Source: Strigomonas culicis
Lineage: Eukaryota; Euglenozoa; Kinetoplastea; Trypanosomatida; Trypanosomatidae
Length of the DNA: 32,593 nt
Direction of reading: 5' to 3'
Assembly (NCBI GenBank): GCA_000482145.1
Contig: AUXH01000169.1
Span: 1 to 32,593 of the forward strand
A program made the position numbers and the translations under genes. The notes beneath the pieces were generated by a model. It was not told the DNA's origin. It saw only the letters and a program-made list of their open reading frames with translations, and ran no database searches. Within the stretch, counting starts at the first letter, position 1. Each line of letters opens with the position of its first letter. Shown here piece after piece: positions 16,001 to 23,002 of the stretch.

Positions 16001-16530
16001 AACTCCACAAGCGACGAGCAGAAATGAAAAGCACAAAACAGAAGGCCCCACCCCACGCACAAAAAGAAAAGCCATTCACCGGCAGCGGAAACGACAAATC
16101 AAACCCAGAAAAACGGTGTGGGCGGCGGCTTCCCCACGGGAGCCAACGCCCCCCACGGCGCCAAACAAAAAAGGAACGCGCCGCCCAGCGGAGGGGGGGG
16201 GGCACCAACAAAGAGAAACAAGGGGCCGCGGCCCCCGGCGCACAAAGGAAAAAAAAGGAGCGCGGAGCCCCCCCGCCCCACACAGATCCCCGCCCCGAGA
16301 GAGCGCACCACGAGCAAAGGCAGAACACACACAAAGCCTCTGCGATCCCCTCCCCATTCCTTGGGGCCCCCCTTGGTCTCGGCTATGCGTGCAAGCCACC
16401 GCCCCCCGCGCGCCCCCGCCGAGACCCGACGGGCGAGGGGCGGCCGGGGGAGCCGGGACGGGGCCCGGCAGGCGCGCGAGAAGAAAAAAAACAAAAGACA
16501 CAGGCGATAACAAGCCAAGTTAACCGTTAA
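15950..16530 (-). other. Left GT-rich arm of the divergent strand switch
   Basis: On the minus strand this 0.55-kb block is rich in G and T with long G and T runs; the plus strand is A/C-rich. It sits just upstream of the minus cluster. Several 130-195-aa frames cross it in both directions, but their products are low-complexity Pro/Arg/Lys or Trp/Phe/Gly and I reject them. GT-rich sequences at divergent strand switches are known RNA polymerase II start regions in African trypanosomes, so this is a plausible start region for the minus cluster. Confidence 0.55.
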
Positions 16531-16581
16531 GGATTTTCTTCCTCTATGAACCCTCCGTCTGCTTGTCAAAAAGGTGGGTGC

Positions 16582-16591
16582 AAAAAAAAAA
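16582..16591 (-). terminator. RNA polymerase III T-run terminator of 5S
   Basis: Ten consecutive T on the minus strand begin directly after the last 5S base. Confidence 0.9.
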
Positions 16592-16710
16592 GGGATACGG
16601 CACCCAGGGTTCCCGAGTCATCACTGACCCCAGTACTAACTAGGCCTGTAGCTGCTTAACTTCACAAATCGGACGGGATATGGTGTACTCAGCTAAGTAT
16701 GGTCGTATCC
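16592..16710 (-). rRNA. 5S rRNA: 5S ribosomal RNA
   Basis: The 119-base minus-strand sequence reads GGATACGACCATACTTAGC at the 5' end, contains GTGAAGTTAAGCAGC and the internal control region with GTTAGTACTGGGGTCAGTGA, and ends GGTGCCGTATCCC. Ends pair with each other (GGATACG with CGTATCC). This is the kinetoplastid form of 5S rRNA. Ten T residues follow at once on the minus strand (16591-16582), a clean RNA polymerase III terminator. Only one copy is in the window, placed inside the divergent strand switch; no tandem array or spliced-leader exon was found next to it. Confidence 0.97.
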
Positions 16711-16740
16711 AAAAGCAGGTGAATGGAAGATGGTGGTCGA

Positions 16741-16924
16741 ATCGAGCTTGCCCGACCCCTCGCCGGGGCGCAAGTATTCAAAAAAAGCGAATACCCGGGA
16801 GTGGGAGCCACCTCCTCGTGGTTCTCGGGACTTAGCCCTCCCCTTTGGGGGTGGGTGACTAAGAGCTTCCGGGGAGGTGGTCACGTTTGCGATCACCTCC
16901 CAACTCGATGTATATAGTTATTTT
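16741..16924 (+). ncRNA. Candidate structured ncRNA, head-to-head with 5S
   Basis: The segment folds into a closed multi-branch shape: closing stem 16741-16746 with 16904-16909; hairpins 16747-16774, 16774-16794 (loop with seven A), 16803-16826, 16831-16863 and 16872-16901. The stem 16803-16811/16818-16826 is nine continuous pairs on the plus strand with two G-U, and the stem 16872-16882/16891-16901 is eleven pairs with one G-U. On the minus strand those three become A-C mismatches, so the plus strand is the likely RNA. T-runs follow at 16921-16924 and 16930-16938. Divergent placement 30 bases from the 5S start recalls kinetoplastid Pol III small-RNA genes that share a neighbour's internal promoter. 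It does not match the SRP, U-snRNA or spliced-leader signatures I know. True ends are unknown. Confidence 0.6.
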
Positions 16925-16938
16925 AATTCTTTTTTTTT
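16921..16938 (+). terminator. Possible Pol III terminator of the ncRNA candidate
   Basis: TTTT at 16921-16924 and nine T at 16930-16938 follow the closing stem of the plus-strand structure. Confidence 0.45.
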
Positions 16939-17097
16939 ATTTTTATTTTGTTTGTTTTGTTGTTGTTGGTTGTTGTTTTGTTTTGTTTCTTTCCGGCAAT
17001 CAGTCGCTTCAGATTCAACAGCTTCTTTTTTACTTTTTTACACCATTTTTTCATTGTTTTAATTATTTTGCATTCCGGCGAACGTTTCTTTTAAACT

Positions 17098-17398
17098 CCG
17101 TATGGAAACCGCTTACCACTGAGATGAGCACGAGTGGGACTTACGGTCAGCACCCCGTATGGGGAAAGCACTAGGTGTTTTGGCAACATTACATCGGCTG
17201 CGGTCAACCGGACGGTGGTGCGTCGTGGCTAGGGAACCCGAGCCAATGACCCAACCCAGCACACCATCGAGTTACACGTGGTTACGTGTAGCATCACCTC
17301 ACACAAGGACGTTTCGTGGCGGCGGGTGATGCTACACGAGTAACTGTCGATCGAATAACCGCCGGGGTCTTCCTCACGGGGCCAGTTGGTCGATAAAT
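17098..17398. ncRNA. Second candidate structured RNA element, about 300 nt
   Basis: Successive stems are visible: 17098-17102/17142-17146 enclosing 17116-17120/17133-17137; 17153-17156/17161-17164; 17214-17221/17259-17265 enclosing 17226-17230/17241-17245; and a perfect 14-bp stem 17285-17298/17325-17338 inside a weaker outer stem. No G-U evidence separates the strands, and neither strand has an immediate long T-run, so Pol III transcription is not shown. It has no reading frame of note. I see no telomerase template, SRP helix 8 signature, RNase P core or snoRNA boxes. It could be a ncRNA or a folding DNA element. Confidence 0.45.
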
Positions 17399-17399
17399 A

Positions 17400-18050
17400 T
17401 CACATTTAAAAAAAAAAAGCGAATACAACAACGAATGACGTTACGCTTCATTTCTTTATTTTAAACCATTTTCCCGCTCCATCAGGCGCCTCGCCCCGTC
17501 GGCTGCACAAATCTTTCTGAATGAGCCACAAAAAGGGACATGTGAAAAACCAACAAGTGCCCCAAAAGGAACTTCAAGCCCATTAAACAATTCCGAAGAA
17601 GGGCTTACGCCACTGAACAATCACACCATGGCTGCACCCCCACCAGCCTCATGCATTATAAGCGGGGAATGGTTTGAAAAGGAAAAGAAGGAGGGGCACA
17701 TAGAAAAGGGCACCGCACAAAACAGAGATCATAGTGAAAAAGAAGCAACATGTTTCACCCCGTAAGGGCGTGTCTAACACTGATACACTCGCAATCGATA
17801 AACATACAATGGACCAACCTTTACACTATCCTTGCTACAGCGTTTTACACTAATACTGGATAGTAAAACAAATTGTCGGAGCATGCCCCATTCCACGTGC
17901 GAGAAGTTAGTCCTCTATCTTTGAATTCTCCACGGCAGGGCACAAAGGATCGCGAGAGTTTTCTTCGAATTGTAAAAAGAACTTATCGTTAGAATGGTGA
18001 AAAGGCACCAGTGAAAGAACACCTTTTCTCAGTTATACGCCTCGCGATCA
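17400..18050. other. Strand-switch core with several inverted repeats
   Basis: This is non-coding sequence of mixed composition, unlike the poly-pyrimidine spacers elsewhere. It contains short hairpins: AAGCCC/GGGCTT at about 17574-17603, and ACTATCC/GGATAGT with a repeated TTTACACTA at about 17820-17870. No long open frame is credible. Confidence 0.5.
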
Positions 18051-18063
18051 AGAACTTAGCGTT
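17948..18063. ncRNA. Third small structured element with inverted and direct repeats
   Basis: A perfect 9-bp inverted repeat (GATCGCGAG at 17948-17956, CTCGCGATC at 18041-18049) encloses a GAAAAGG/CCTTTTC hairpin. A direct repeat also flanks it: AAGAACTTATCGTT at 17977-17990 and AAGAACTTAGCGTT at 18050-18063 (13 of 14 identical). On the plus strand an AGA follows the closing stem, as in kinetoplastid single-hairpin H/ACA snoRNAs, but the internal pocket would be too large. Unassigned. Confidence 0.35.
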
Positions 18064-18990
18064 CTCCCCCAAATGACGCCCCCCCCCCCCAAAAAAAAAA
18101 GCCATTTTTTCACCACAGTACGAAAAAGAAGGGTCAAAACACATGAATTACAAACCAAGCAAATAAAAAACAATGCAGCAGCTGAACAACAATCAAAGTG
18201 ATTGCTCCTCCGGCTTCTTGCGCCTTCTTTGGGGGCGGGGGCTGCCGATGGGGGCGGTCCGACCACGTCGCCCCACCCGCCCCGCCCACCCCCTCCCCCA
18301 CCAACCAAAGGGGCGCGCACACGGAGAAAAGGATCACCCTCGTGAGCTGTGAATTGGCTATTGCTTTTTCCACCTTCCCCTTTTCTTTCGGAGCGAGGGC
18401 GGGGCTCCCCTCACCGTTGTGAAGTATAATGCGCATGGATAATTTTGGGGGCTGCTTTTTTAGTGTAGCTCGCGGAGAAAGTGGAATTGCAGAGTAGGCG
18501 AGGAGTGCAATGAGGAAGAAAACGATCAGTTCTCAAACCCCACGTGTGCATCATGATGAAGAGTTTGCTCATTCGCATGGTCCTCCCCCTGTCTACTTTA
18601 AAGTGTGTTCTTTCTTTCCTTAAAGAATTCGCCCCACCCACCCCCACGCCCTTCAACGACGGGATCCTTTGATTTTGAAGAGATAGAGGACCTCTTCCCC
18701 GCGCATCGCATGAGGCACTGATTAGCAAAACGTTTTATAGTAAACTCACTCTGGAAAACACAGGAAAAACAACAATTGGGTAGTTTAATACATCCCATCG
18801 CTTGTGATGTACCAATCATGAAAACACCCACGCGGAATGAAGTGTATTCCTCTCTCCTTAATTCTCATTTTGTTATAATACATAGAGCATCGCGTTGAGA
18901 AAGTAGAAAAAAGAGGCGAACAAGATATCTTCCCTGTCTCCTGGGTTGCATTTAGTGATTCCTTTTTCGCGGGGGCGCCTGCGCACCCGT
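18064..18990. other. Strand-switch region, C/G-tract segment
   Basis: Non-coding. It has adjacent C and A homopolymers at 18079-18101, a G-run block followed by a C-run block at about 18218-18305 that could fold as a hairpin or G-quadruplex, and a C-rich stretch near 18630-18655. Frames of 75-125 aa on both strands are low-complexity and rejected. Confidence 0.5.
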
Positions 18991-19730
18991 TGACAACGCC
19001 CGCGGCGGATGACCAGCAGCCCGGCGGCTTCTTTGTATTATGGTGGGGGTGGGGGGGGATTTCTTTCGTAAATATCCCCGCCGCGTTCCTCTCCTTTTTT
19101 CCTGCGGGGCGTGGTGCGGTTTGGCTGTCGGGCGGGGAAAAAAGGGGGCGTCCCCGCACCAAAAGCGCGCGTGGACAAACAATGGACGGGCGGAAAACGG
19201 CGGCGGGGGTGTTCGTTTACACCGTGGATTAAGCAGGGGCGACGCGGCCTCGGGCAGGGTGTTACGACATTTTGGAATGGTTTTGTTCCTTTTTTTTTAA
19301 GACTCCCTCGTGTTGTGGAAATGGGTGCTGGTCGTGGCTCTTTCCGCGGCCCCGGGCCGTGGTGGACAAGGCCTCGTCATTTTGCTTTTGAGGAGGGGGC
19401 TCTTTTTTTTTTGGTTTTGGTCCTTTCGGTTCTTTTGCGAGGGGTGTCGGGTCGCGGGGGGCGGCCGGTACGCCGCCGCCCATTTTTGCGCGAGGGGCCA
19501 TGGTCGTTGTTTTTTCGTGAGTTTGGTCGCGTGGTGTTGTTTGGTGGGGCGGTGGGCCGGCTGCGCTTTCTGGGGCGCGGGGCGGGGTGTCTCGAGGCCC
19601 CAGTCCCCCGACTTCGTTCGGGTGCGGTGGAGGGGACCCCCCGCGGCGCGCGCGATTCGCGGGGCGATCCGATCCCCCCCCGACTCTTGGCCGCTTTCGC
19701 TTTGTATGCTTTTTTTTTTTAAGCAGATTA
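18990..19730 (+). other. Right GT-rich arm of the divergent strand switch
   Basis: The plus strand is G/T-rich with many G-runs (for example GGGGG then GGGGGGGG near 19040-19060) and T-runs. It is the mirror of the left arm and lies just upstream of the plus cluster. A 203-aa frame (19111-19722) and overlapping ones are Gly/Arg/Phe/Leu low-complexity products of the skew. This is a plausible start region for the plus cluster. Confidence 0.55.
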
Positions 19731-19890
19731 AAGGCGACGATCGAGCGATTGCTGCATTTCTTCGCTGAGGTGTTTGTTAAACATAATTGTTTGAATTGTT
19801 TTTCTTTGTCTTTCGTATGGATTCAGGGTCTCTCACATGCGCATTTTCCTTCTGTTTATTGATTGTAACTGCGTGGGAACACGCTGGATT

Positions 19891-19930
19891 ATTCCTTCGT
19901 TATTGCTCCTGCTCTCTCTTTTTTTTTTAG
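19891..19930 (+). promoter_or_regulatory. trans-splice acceptor for transferase-like gene
   Basis: A tract of C/T runs ends in TTTTTTTTAG, AG at 19929-19930. The first following in-frame ATG is at 20011. Confidence 0.75.
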
Positions 19931-20010
19931 TGTTTATTTTAGTTTTTTTGTTCTCATCGGAATTGAGTGTATTCCAATTCTACTTTTCAATAATAGTGAA
20001 CTATTCAACG

Positions 20011-21033
20011 ATGCTGAAAATAACAAAGGCACATTTTAAGTCTCAGACAAGCTCTCTCGAGCTTATTAAAGAGGAAGTTCAGAATGCAAGTGAGGTGCAT
20101 GATGCTCGCACGCTCATTCCTCTTCTTCAGTATGGTATTCGCTATTTGAGCCAGCATTATCCCCCTGTTAAAAATGAATCTGACCTGGAGAATTTGCCGA
20201 CAATGTTGGTGCGAGGCAACGAAGTTGGGTTTTCTCCCCTGTTTGACCCTGCCTTGGTGGATGCTTGCTGTAAGAGAGGTATTTTTCCACTTGCACTCGA
20301 GATTGGTGATGATTGCTTCGTGTTCGGGCCTAAAATTCACAGGCATCGAAGTATTTGTGCACTGGTTGATTCAGAAAAAGAGAAGCAGCTCATTAAGGAC
20401 TTTCCTCGAGGTTCTGACGGGGATGGTGTTTTCGATGTAAGGAAATTAGAAGTTTCCAAGAAAATGTGTCGACCACCCAATGAGGCTAACAAAACAGCAT
20501 GTTTTAGTGTATTCATTAACCGAAAGGAAGATCTCAGTGCTGTTTTTGCACTTGTCAAAGATCAACATGGGGAAAGCTGGATGTGCAAGGCACTACGACG
20601 CTGCTTGGTGTACATGTTTTTTCATCCTGAGAAATACACCACAAAAGTTATTATTACAGCCATACGACGAACTAAATATGACCATGAGAGCGAAAGGAAA
20701 GATGGCGTTATCAATGAGGGCGACCTTATTGCTGGAGAGATTGGCTTTATAGTGGGTGATATTTATTGCTCTGCAACTGGAGCGTATTGCATGAGTGGCG
20801 CCGGGACACTCCAGCTCGCAGTGACCGGTCTAATTATGAAGGCTGTCGGCTGCAAAATATGGGATTTAGGAATGCAGATGAAATATAAAGAAGACCGGAT
20901 CGGTTGCGTTGAACTTAGGCGTGAAAAGTGGCTTCAGATGGCCTCCAACCACTGCGCGAATACGTGCTTTACGACAGAATCAAAAGAAAAATATAGCCGA
21001 GGCGTACCTGTTCACAGTGTGTTCCAGCAATGA
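20011..21033 (+). CDS. Leucyl/phenylalanyl-tRNA-protein transferase-like protein (Aat family)
   Basis: The 340-aa product aligns by eye with bacterial Aat, which adds Leu or Phe from tRNA to proteins for N-degron recognition. Matches in order: FDPALVDACCKRGIFPLAL (78-96) with the family's AY.QGIFPW block; FVFGPKIHRHRSI (103-115) with the WWSPDPR block; FSVFINRKEDLSAVF (165-179) and W190; DLIAGEIGFIVGDIY (238-252) with the ELVGGLYG block; and IWDLGMQMKYKEDRIGCVELRREKWL (283-308) with the DCQ...LGA.EI.R..F block. The Gly-Gly-Leu-Tyr-Gly and IDCQ signatures are altered, so catalytic activity is uncertain. Upstream in-frame ATG 19837 is rejected because an acceptor and a pyrimidine tract lie between. 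It is the first gene of the plus cluster and has AT-rich codons. Confidence 0.75.
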   Translation: MLKITKAHFKSQTSSLELIKEEVQNASEVHDARTLIPLLQYGIRYLSQHYPPVKNESDLENLPTMLVRGNEVGFSPLFDPALVDACCKRGIFPLALEIGDDCFVFGPKIHRHRSICALVDSEKEKQLIKDFPRGSDGDGVFDVRKLEVSKKMCRPPNEANKTACFSVFINRKEDLSAVFALVKDQHGESWMCKALRRCLVYMFFHPEKYTTKVIITAIRRTKYDHESERKDGVINEGDLIAGEIGFIVGDIYCSATGAYCMSGAGTLQLAVTGLIMKAVGCKIWDLGMQMKYKEDRIGCVELRREKWLQMASNHCANTCFTTESKEKYSRGVPVHSVFQQ

Positions 21034-21416
21034 TCATTTATCGTAATTATTATTTTTCTTTTAGCACTCCATTTAGTTTTAGAATTTTTGTGCTCACTCA
21101 TGGCTACTGGTGATGTCCAGCAAAGCAGAGTAATTGAAAGCAAGCTCTTCACTTACCAAAAAAAAAAAGAAGTAAATAATAGCAAATGACTAAACAATAC
21201 CATGTTTTTACCATTTTGTATTCTCCTAAATTTTATTCCTTCCGTCTCTACCTTCTATTCCCTTTTTCTTCTCTGTACACACACTACAAAAGAAAAAAAA
21301 AGTCATTCACAATAATCTGATTTGCACGCGAACAAATACTTAGCTTCCTATTTTTCAAACAGTATCCTCGTTTACTTAATATAGATCTTTTATCCGCATA
21401 TACTGATTGAGTGCCA
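21034..21416 (+). other. Intergenic, transferase-like / MIC10
   Basis: A 383-bp AT-rich spacer with A-runs and the MIC10 acceptor tract (about 21237-21277). A 29-codon frame starting at the ATG near 21100 (MATGDVQQSRV and on) is present but unsupported. Confidence 0.55.
21237..21292 (+). promoter_or_regulatory. trans-splice acceptor for MIC10
   Basis: A CT-rich tract is followed by an AG at 21291-21292. The leader to the ATG at 21417 is about 124 bases. Confidence 0.55.
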
Positions 21417-21740
21417 ATGTCAAAGAAGCCTCAGTTTCCGTTCTTTAAGGAAAACTCTTTGATTAATCGCGACACATTGACTGAATCTGAAAAATGGGCT
21501 TATATAACTGATAATACACTTAAATATATGAGCTTTGGATTTCTTTGCGGTGGAGCTATTTCCATGATCATGTTCAAATCTATGGTTGCTCGCGCCTCAT
21601 TGACAGCGTACGGTGCCGGCTGTGGTATAGGAAAAGCGTATGTAGACACAAAGTATATTCTTGGTCATGATGTGTCCGCAGTAACTCTATGGACAGCGGA
21701 AGCTGCCGTTCAAAAACCTGATAGTTCCAATTCAGAGTAG
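21417..21740 (+). CDS. MIC10: MICOS complex subunit MIC10
   Basis: The 107-aa protein has the MIC10 layout: a short hydrophilic N-terminus and two membrane segments forming a hairpin (about 39-54 and 59-76) separated by a short basic turn (FKSMVAR). The second segment holds the diagnostic glycine ladder G66-x-G68-x-G70-x-G72 (YGAGCGIGKAY), and the first has GFLCGG. In the family these glycines let MIC10 oligomerise and bend the inner mitochondrial membrane at crista junctions. Kinetoplastids have two MIC10 paralogues; which one this is cannot be told. The ATG at 21417 is used; a GTG two codons earlier is in frame but would not start translation in a eukaryote. Codons are AT-rich, in sharp contrast with the next gene. 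Confidence 0.85.
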   Translation: MSKKPQFPFFKENSLINRDTLTESEKWAYITDNTLKYMSFGFLCGGAISMIMFKSMVARASLTAYGAGCGIGKAYVDTKYILGHDVSAVTLWTAEAAVQKPDSSNSE

Positions 21741-22248
21741 TTGTCTCATATCCCTTTCTTATTTTTGAGCGAACCTGCTCCGTATGGGACGGAAGAAAAA
21801 AAAAGAAAAGTCTTGGTGCGTTTTATTTTGATGTGGGCCTCTAGTTTTATTGTCACTAACGTTGAAGTATAATCGTAATTGTAATTTTTTATCACCTTTG
21901 TTTTTCTATAGAACGAAAGATTATTACTGATAGTGATGATATTTTTATCATCACTTATATTTCCACAAATACTCTTTCTCTATTGATTGTCAAATATATA
22001 CACACACGCATAAATAAGTCTCTTTTCATTATTATTATTATTAATTCCTGTTGTGACATTCAATAATGTTATTGACTATGACGTACTTATAATAACGGCC
22101 ACACAGATTACTTATGCAATCTTTGTTTCTCCTTTGCCATTTTCTTCTTTTTTTCAAATAAATGAACAACAACAACAACAAAAAAACATCTTTTTAGATT
22201 ACCCCATTTGGTTCCTACATATCCCCTTTTACTCCAAGCTCTCTAAAG
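21741..22248 (+). other. Intergenic, MIC10 / ATP synthase c
   Basis: A 508-bp AT-rich spacer with an ATT microsatellite (22030-22043), CAA repeats near 22166-22185, and pyrimidine tracts before the ATP synthase gene. No gene is seen. Confidence 0.6.
22125..22197 (+). promoter_or_regulatory. trans-splice acceptor region for ATP synthase c
   Basis: Pyrimidine tracts at about 22127-22155 are followed by an A-rich stretch and CTTTTTAG (AG at 22196-22197). The leader would be about 51 bases and free of upstream ATGs. Confidence 0.55.
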
Positions 22249-22566
22249 ATGATGCGCCGTGTTCTTGCTCAGCCCGCTCGTCGCGTGGCCGCCGCCTCCG
22301 CTGCTCTGGCCGTCGCCCCCCGCCAGGCCTCCACCGTCGCCATCTCCGTGCAGGGCCTCCACTACGTGGGCACCGGCCTCGCCGCCATCGCGCTCGCTGG
22401 CGTCGGTATGGGTATTGGTACCATTTTCGGTTCTCTCCTCGTCGCCTGCGCTCGTCAGCCCAACCTGACCAAGATGCTGTTCAACTACGCCATTCTCGGC
22501 TTCGCCCTGACGGAGGCCATTGGTCTGTTTGCACTGATGCTCGCCTTCCTCATGCTCTTCTCTTAG
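22249..22566 (+). CDS. Mitochondrial ATP synthase F0 subunit c (subunit 9)
   Basis: The 105-aa precursor has an Arg/Ala-rich presequence (1 to about 28; [17 protein letters not shown]) and a mature proteolipid with two membrane helices (about 39-62 and 77-103). Diagnostic features are intact: the glycine-rich [11 protein letters not shown] (51-61), the polar loop ARQPNL (68-73) and the proton-binding Glu89 in [10 protein letters not shown]. It forms the rotor ring of the F1F0 complex in the inner membrane. The mature part is of the highly conserved trypanosomatid type; these organisms carry several copies differing mainly in the presequence. Codons are strongly C/G-ending although both flanking genes near the strand switch are AT-rich, consistent with selection for high expression. 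Confidence 0.98.
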   Translation: MMRRVLAQPARRVAAASAALAVAPRQASTVAISVQGLHYVGTGLAAIALAGVGMGIGTIFGSLLVACARQPNLTKMLFNYAILGFALTEAIGLFALMLAFLMLFS

Positions 22567-23002
22567 AGTGCTAGGTTGACGAAATCATTCGCATTGATTT
22601 TCACCTCTTTTCTTTTTTCGTTAAATAATTACTTTTTTTTTTGGGTCAAGTAAGTAATAGTATATATATTTTTTTGTTTCTTAGTATCAACTGAGTATTA
22701 GAAATTATCGTTCTTAAAATGTTGTGCGGTTTTGTTTTTATTAAATTGTATTTGTGTCCGTAAGCTCGCTGTAACTGAATGGATCTGTTCTTTTTTATTT
22801 ATAATTATTTCTTTAGCTCGTGTTCCTATACTCAGGTGCCCTTTCTCCCTCTCTCTATTTCCCTTTTCTCTTCTATAATGCACTAAAAAAATACAAATGT
22901 ATTTGTGTGATAACACTCCTTTTTTTTTGCCTATACATTAATTATATAGCATATACAGTCACATTCATTTATAAAGGACCACAGCCATTTAATTGAAGAA
23001 AC
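22567..23002 (+). other. Intergenic, ATP synthase c / 703-aa gene
   Basis: A 436-bp AT-rich spacer with T-runs at 22633-22642 and 22918-22928. The 72-aa minus frame is spurious. Confidence 0.6.
22917..22958 (+). promoter_or_regulatory. Probable trans-splice acceptor for 703-aa gene
   Basis: CC plus a T-run at 22918-22928 is followed by AG at 22948-22949 and 22957-22958. The ATG is at 23003. Confidence 0.5.

Noticed and set aside
15943..16530. 195-aa plus frame and overlapping 130-156-aa frames on both strands
   Set aside because: Products are low-complexity Lys/Arg/Pro or Phe/Trp/Gly with no domain. They come from strong base skew in the GT-rich arm and from GC content that makes stops rare.
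16720..16760. tRNA gene suggested by GGTCGAATC near 16,735
   Set aside because: One base is missing from the B-box consensus, and no acceptor, D or anticodon arms can be drawn around it. No tRNA was found elsewhere in the window.
17098..17398. Signal recognition particle RNA as identity of the second structured element
   Set aside because: A stretch resembling the SRP S-domain start (ACTAGGT...GGCAACA) is present, but the conserved helix 8 signature with its GNAR loop and AGCAG is not, and the order of hairpins differs. It remains worth a covariance search.
15740..19000. Spliced-leader RNA gene linked to 5S
   Set aside because: 5S and spliced-leader genes are linked in several kinetoplastids, so I looked for the conserved exon start AACTAACGCT on both strands. 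Only partial resemblances were found (for example ACTAACGCT near 15,755, inside the end of the 52-aa frame) with no exon following.
19111..19722. 203-aa Gly/Arg-rich plus frame in the right arm, with overlapping frames
   Set aside because: The composition follows G/T runs, alternate frames are equally open, and no acceptor-start arrangement fits.
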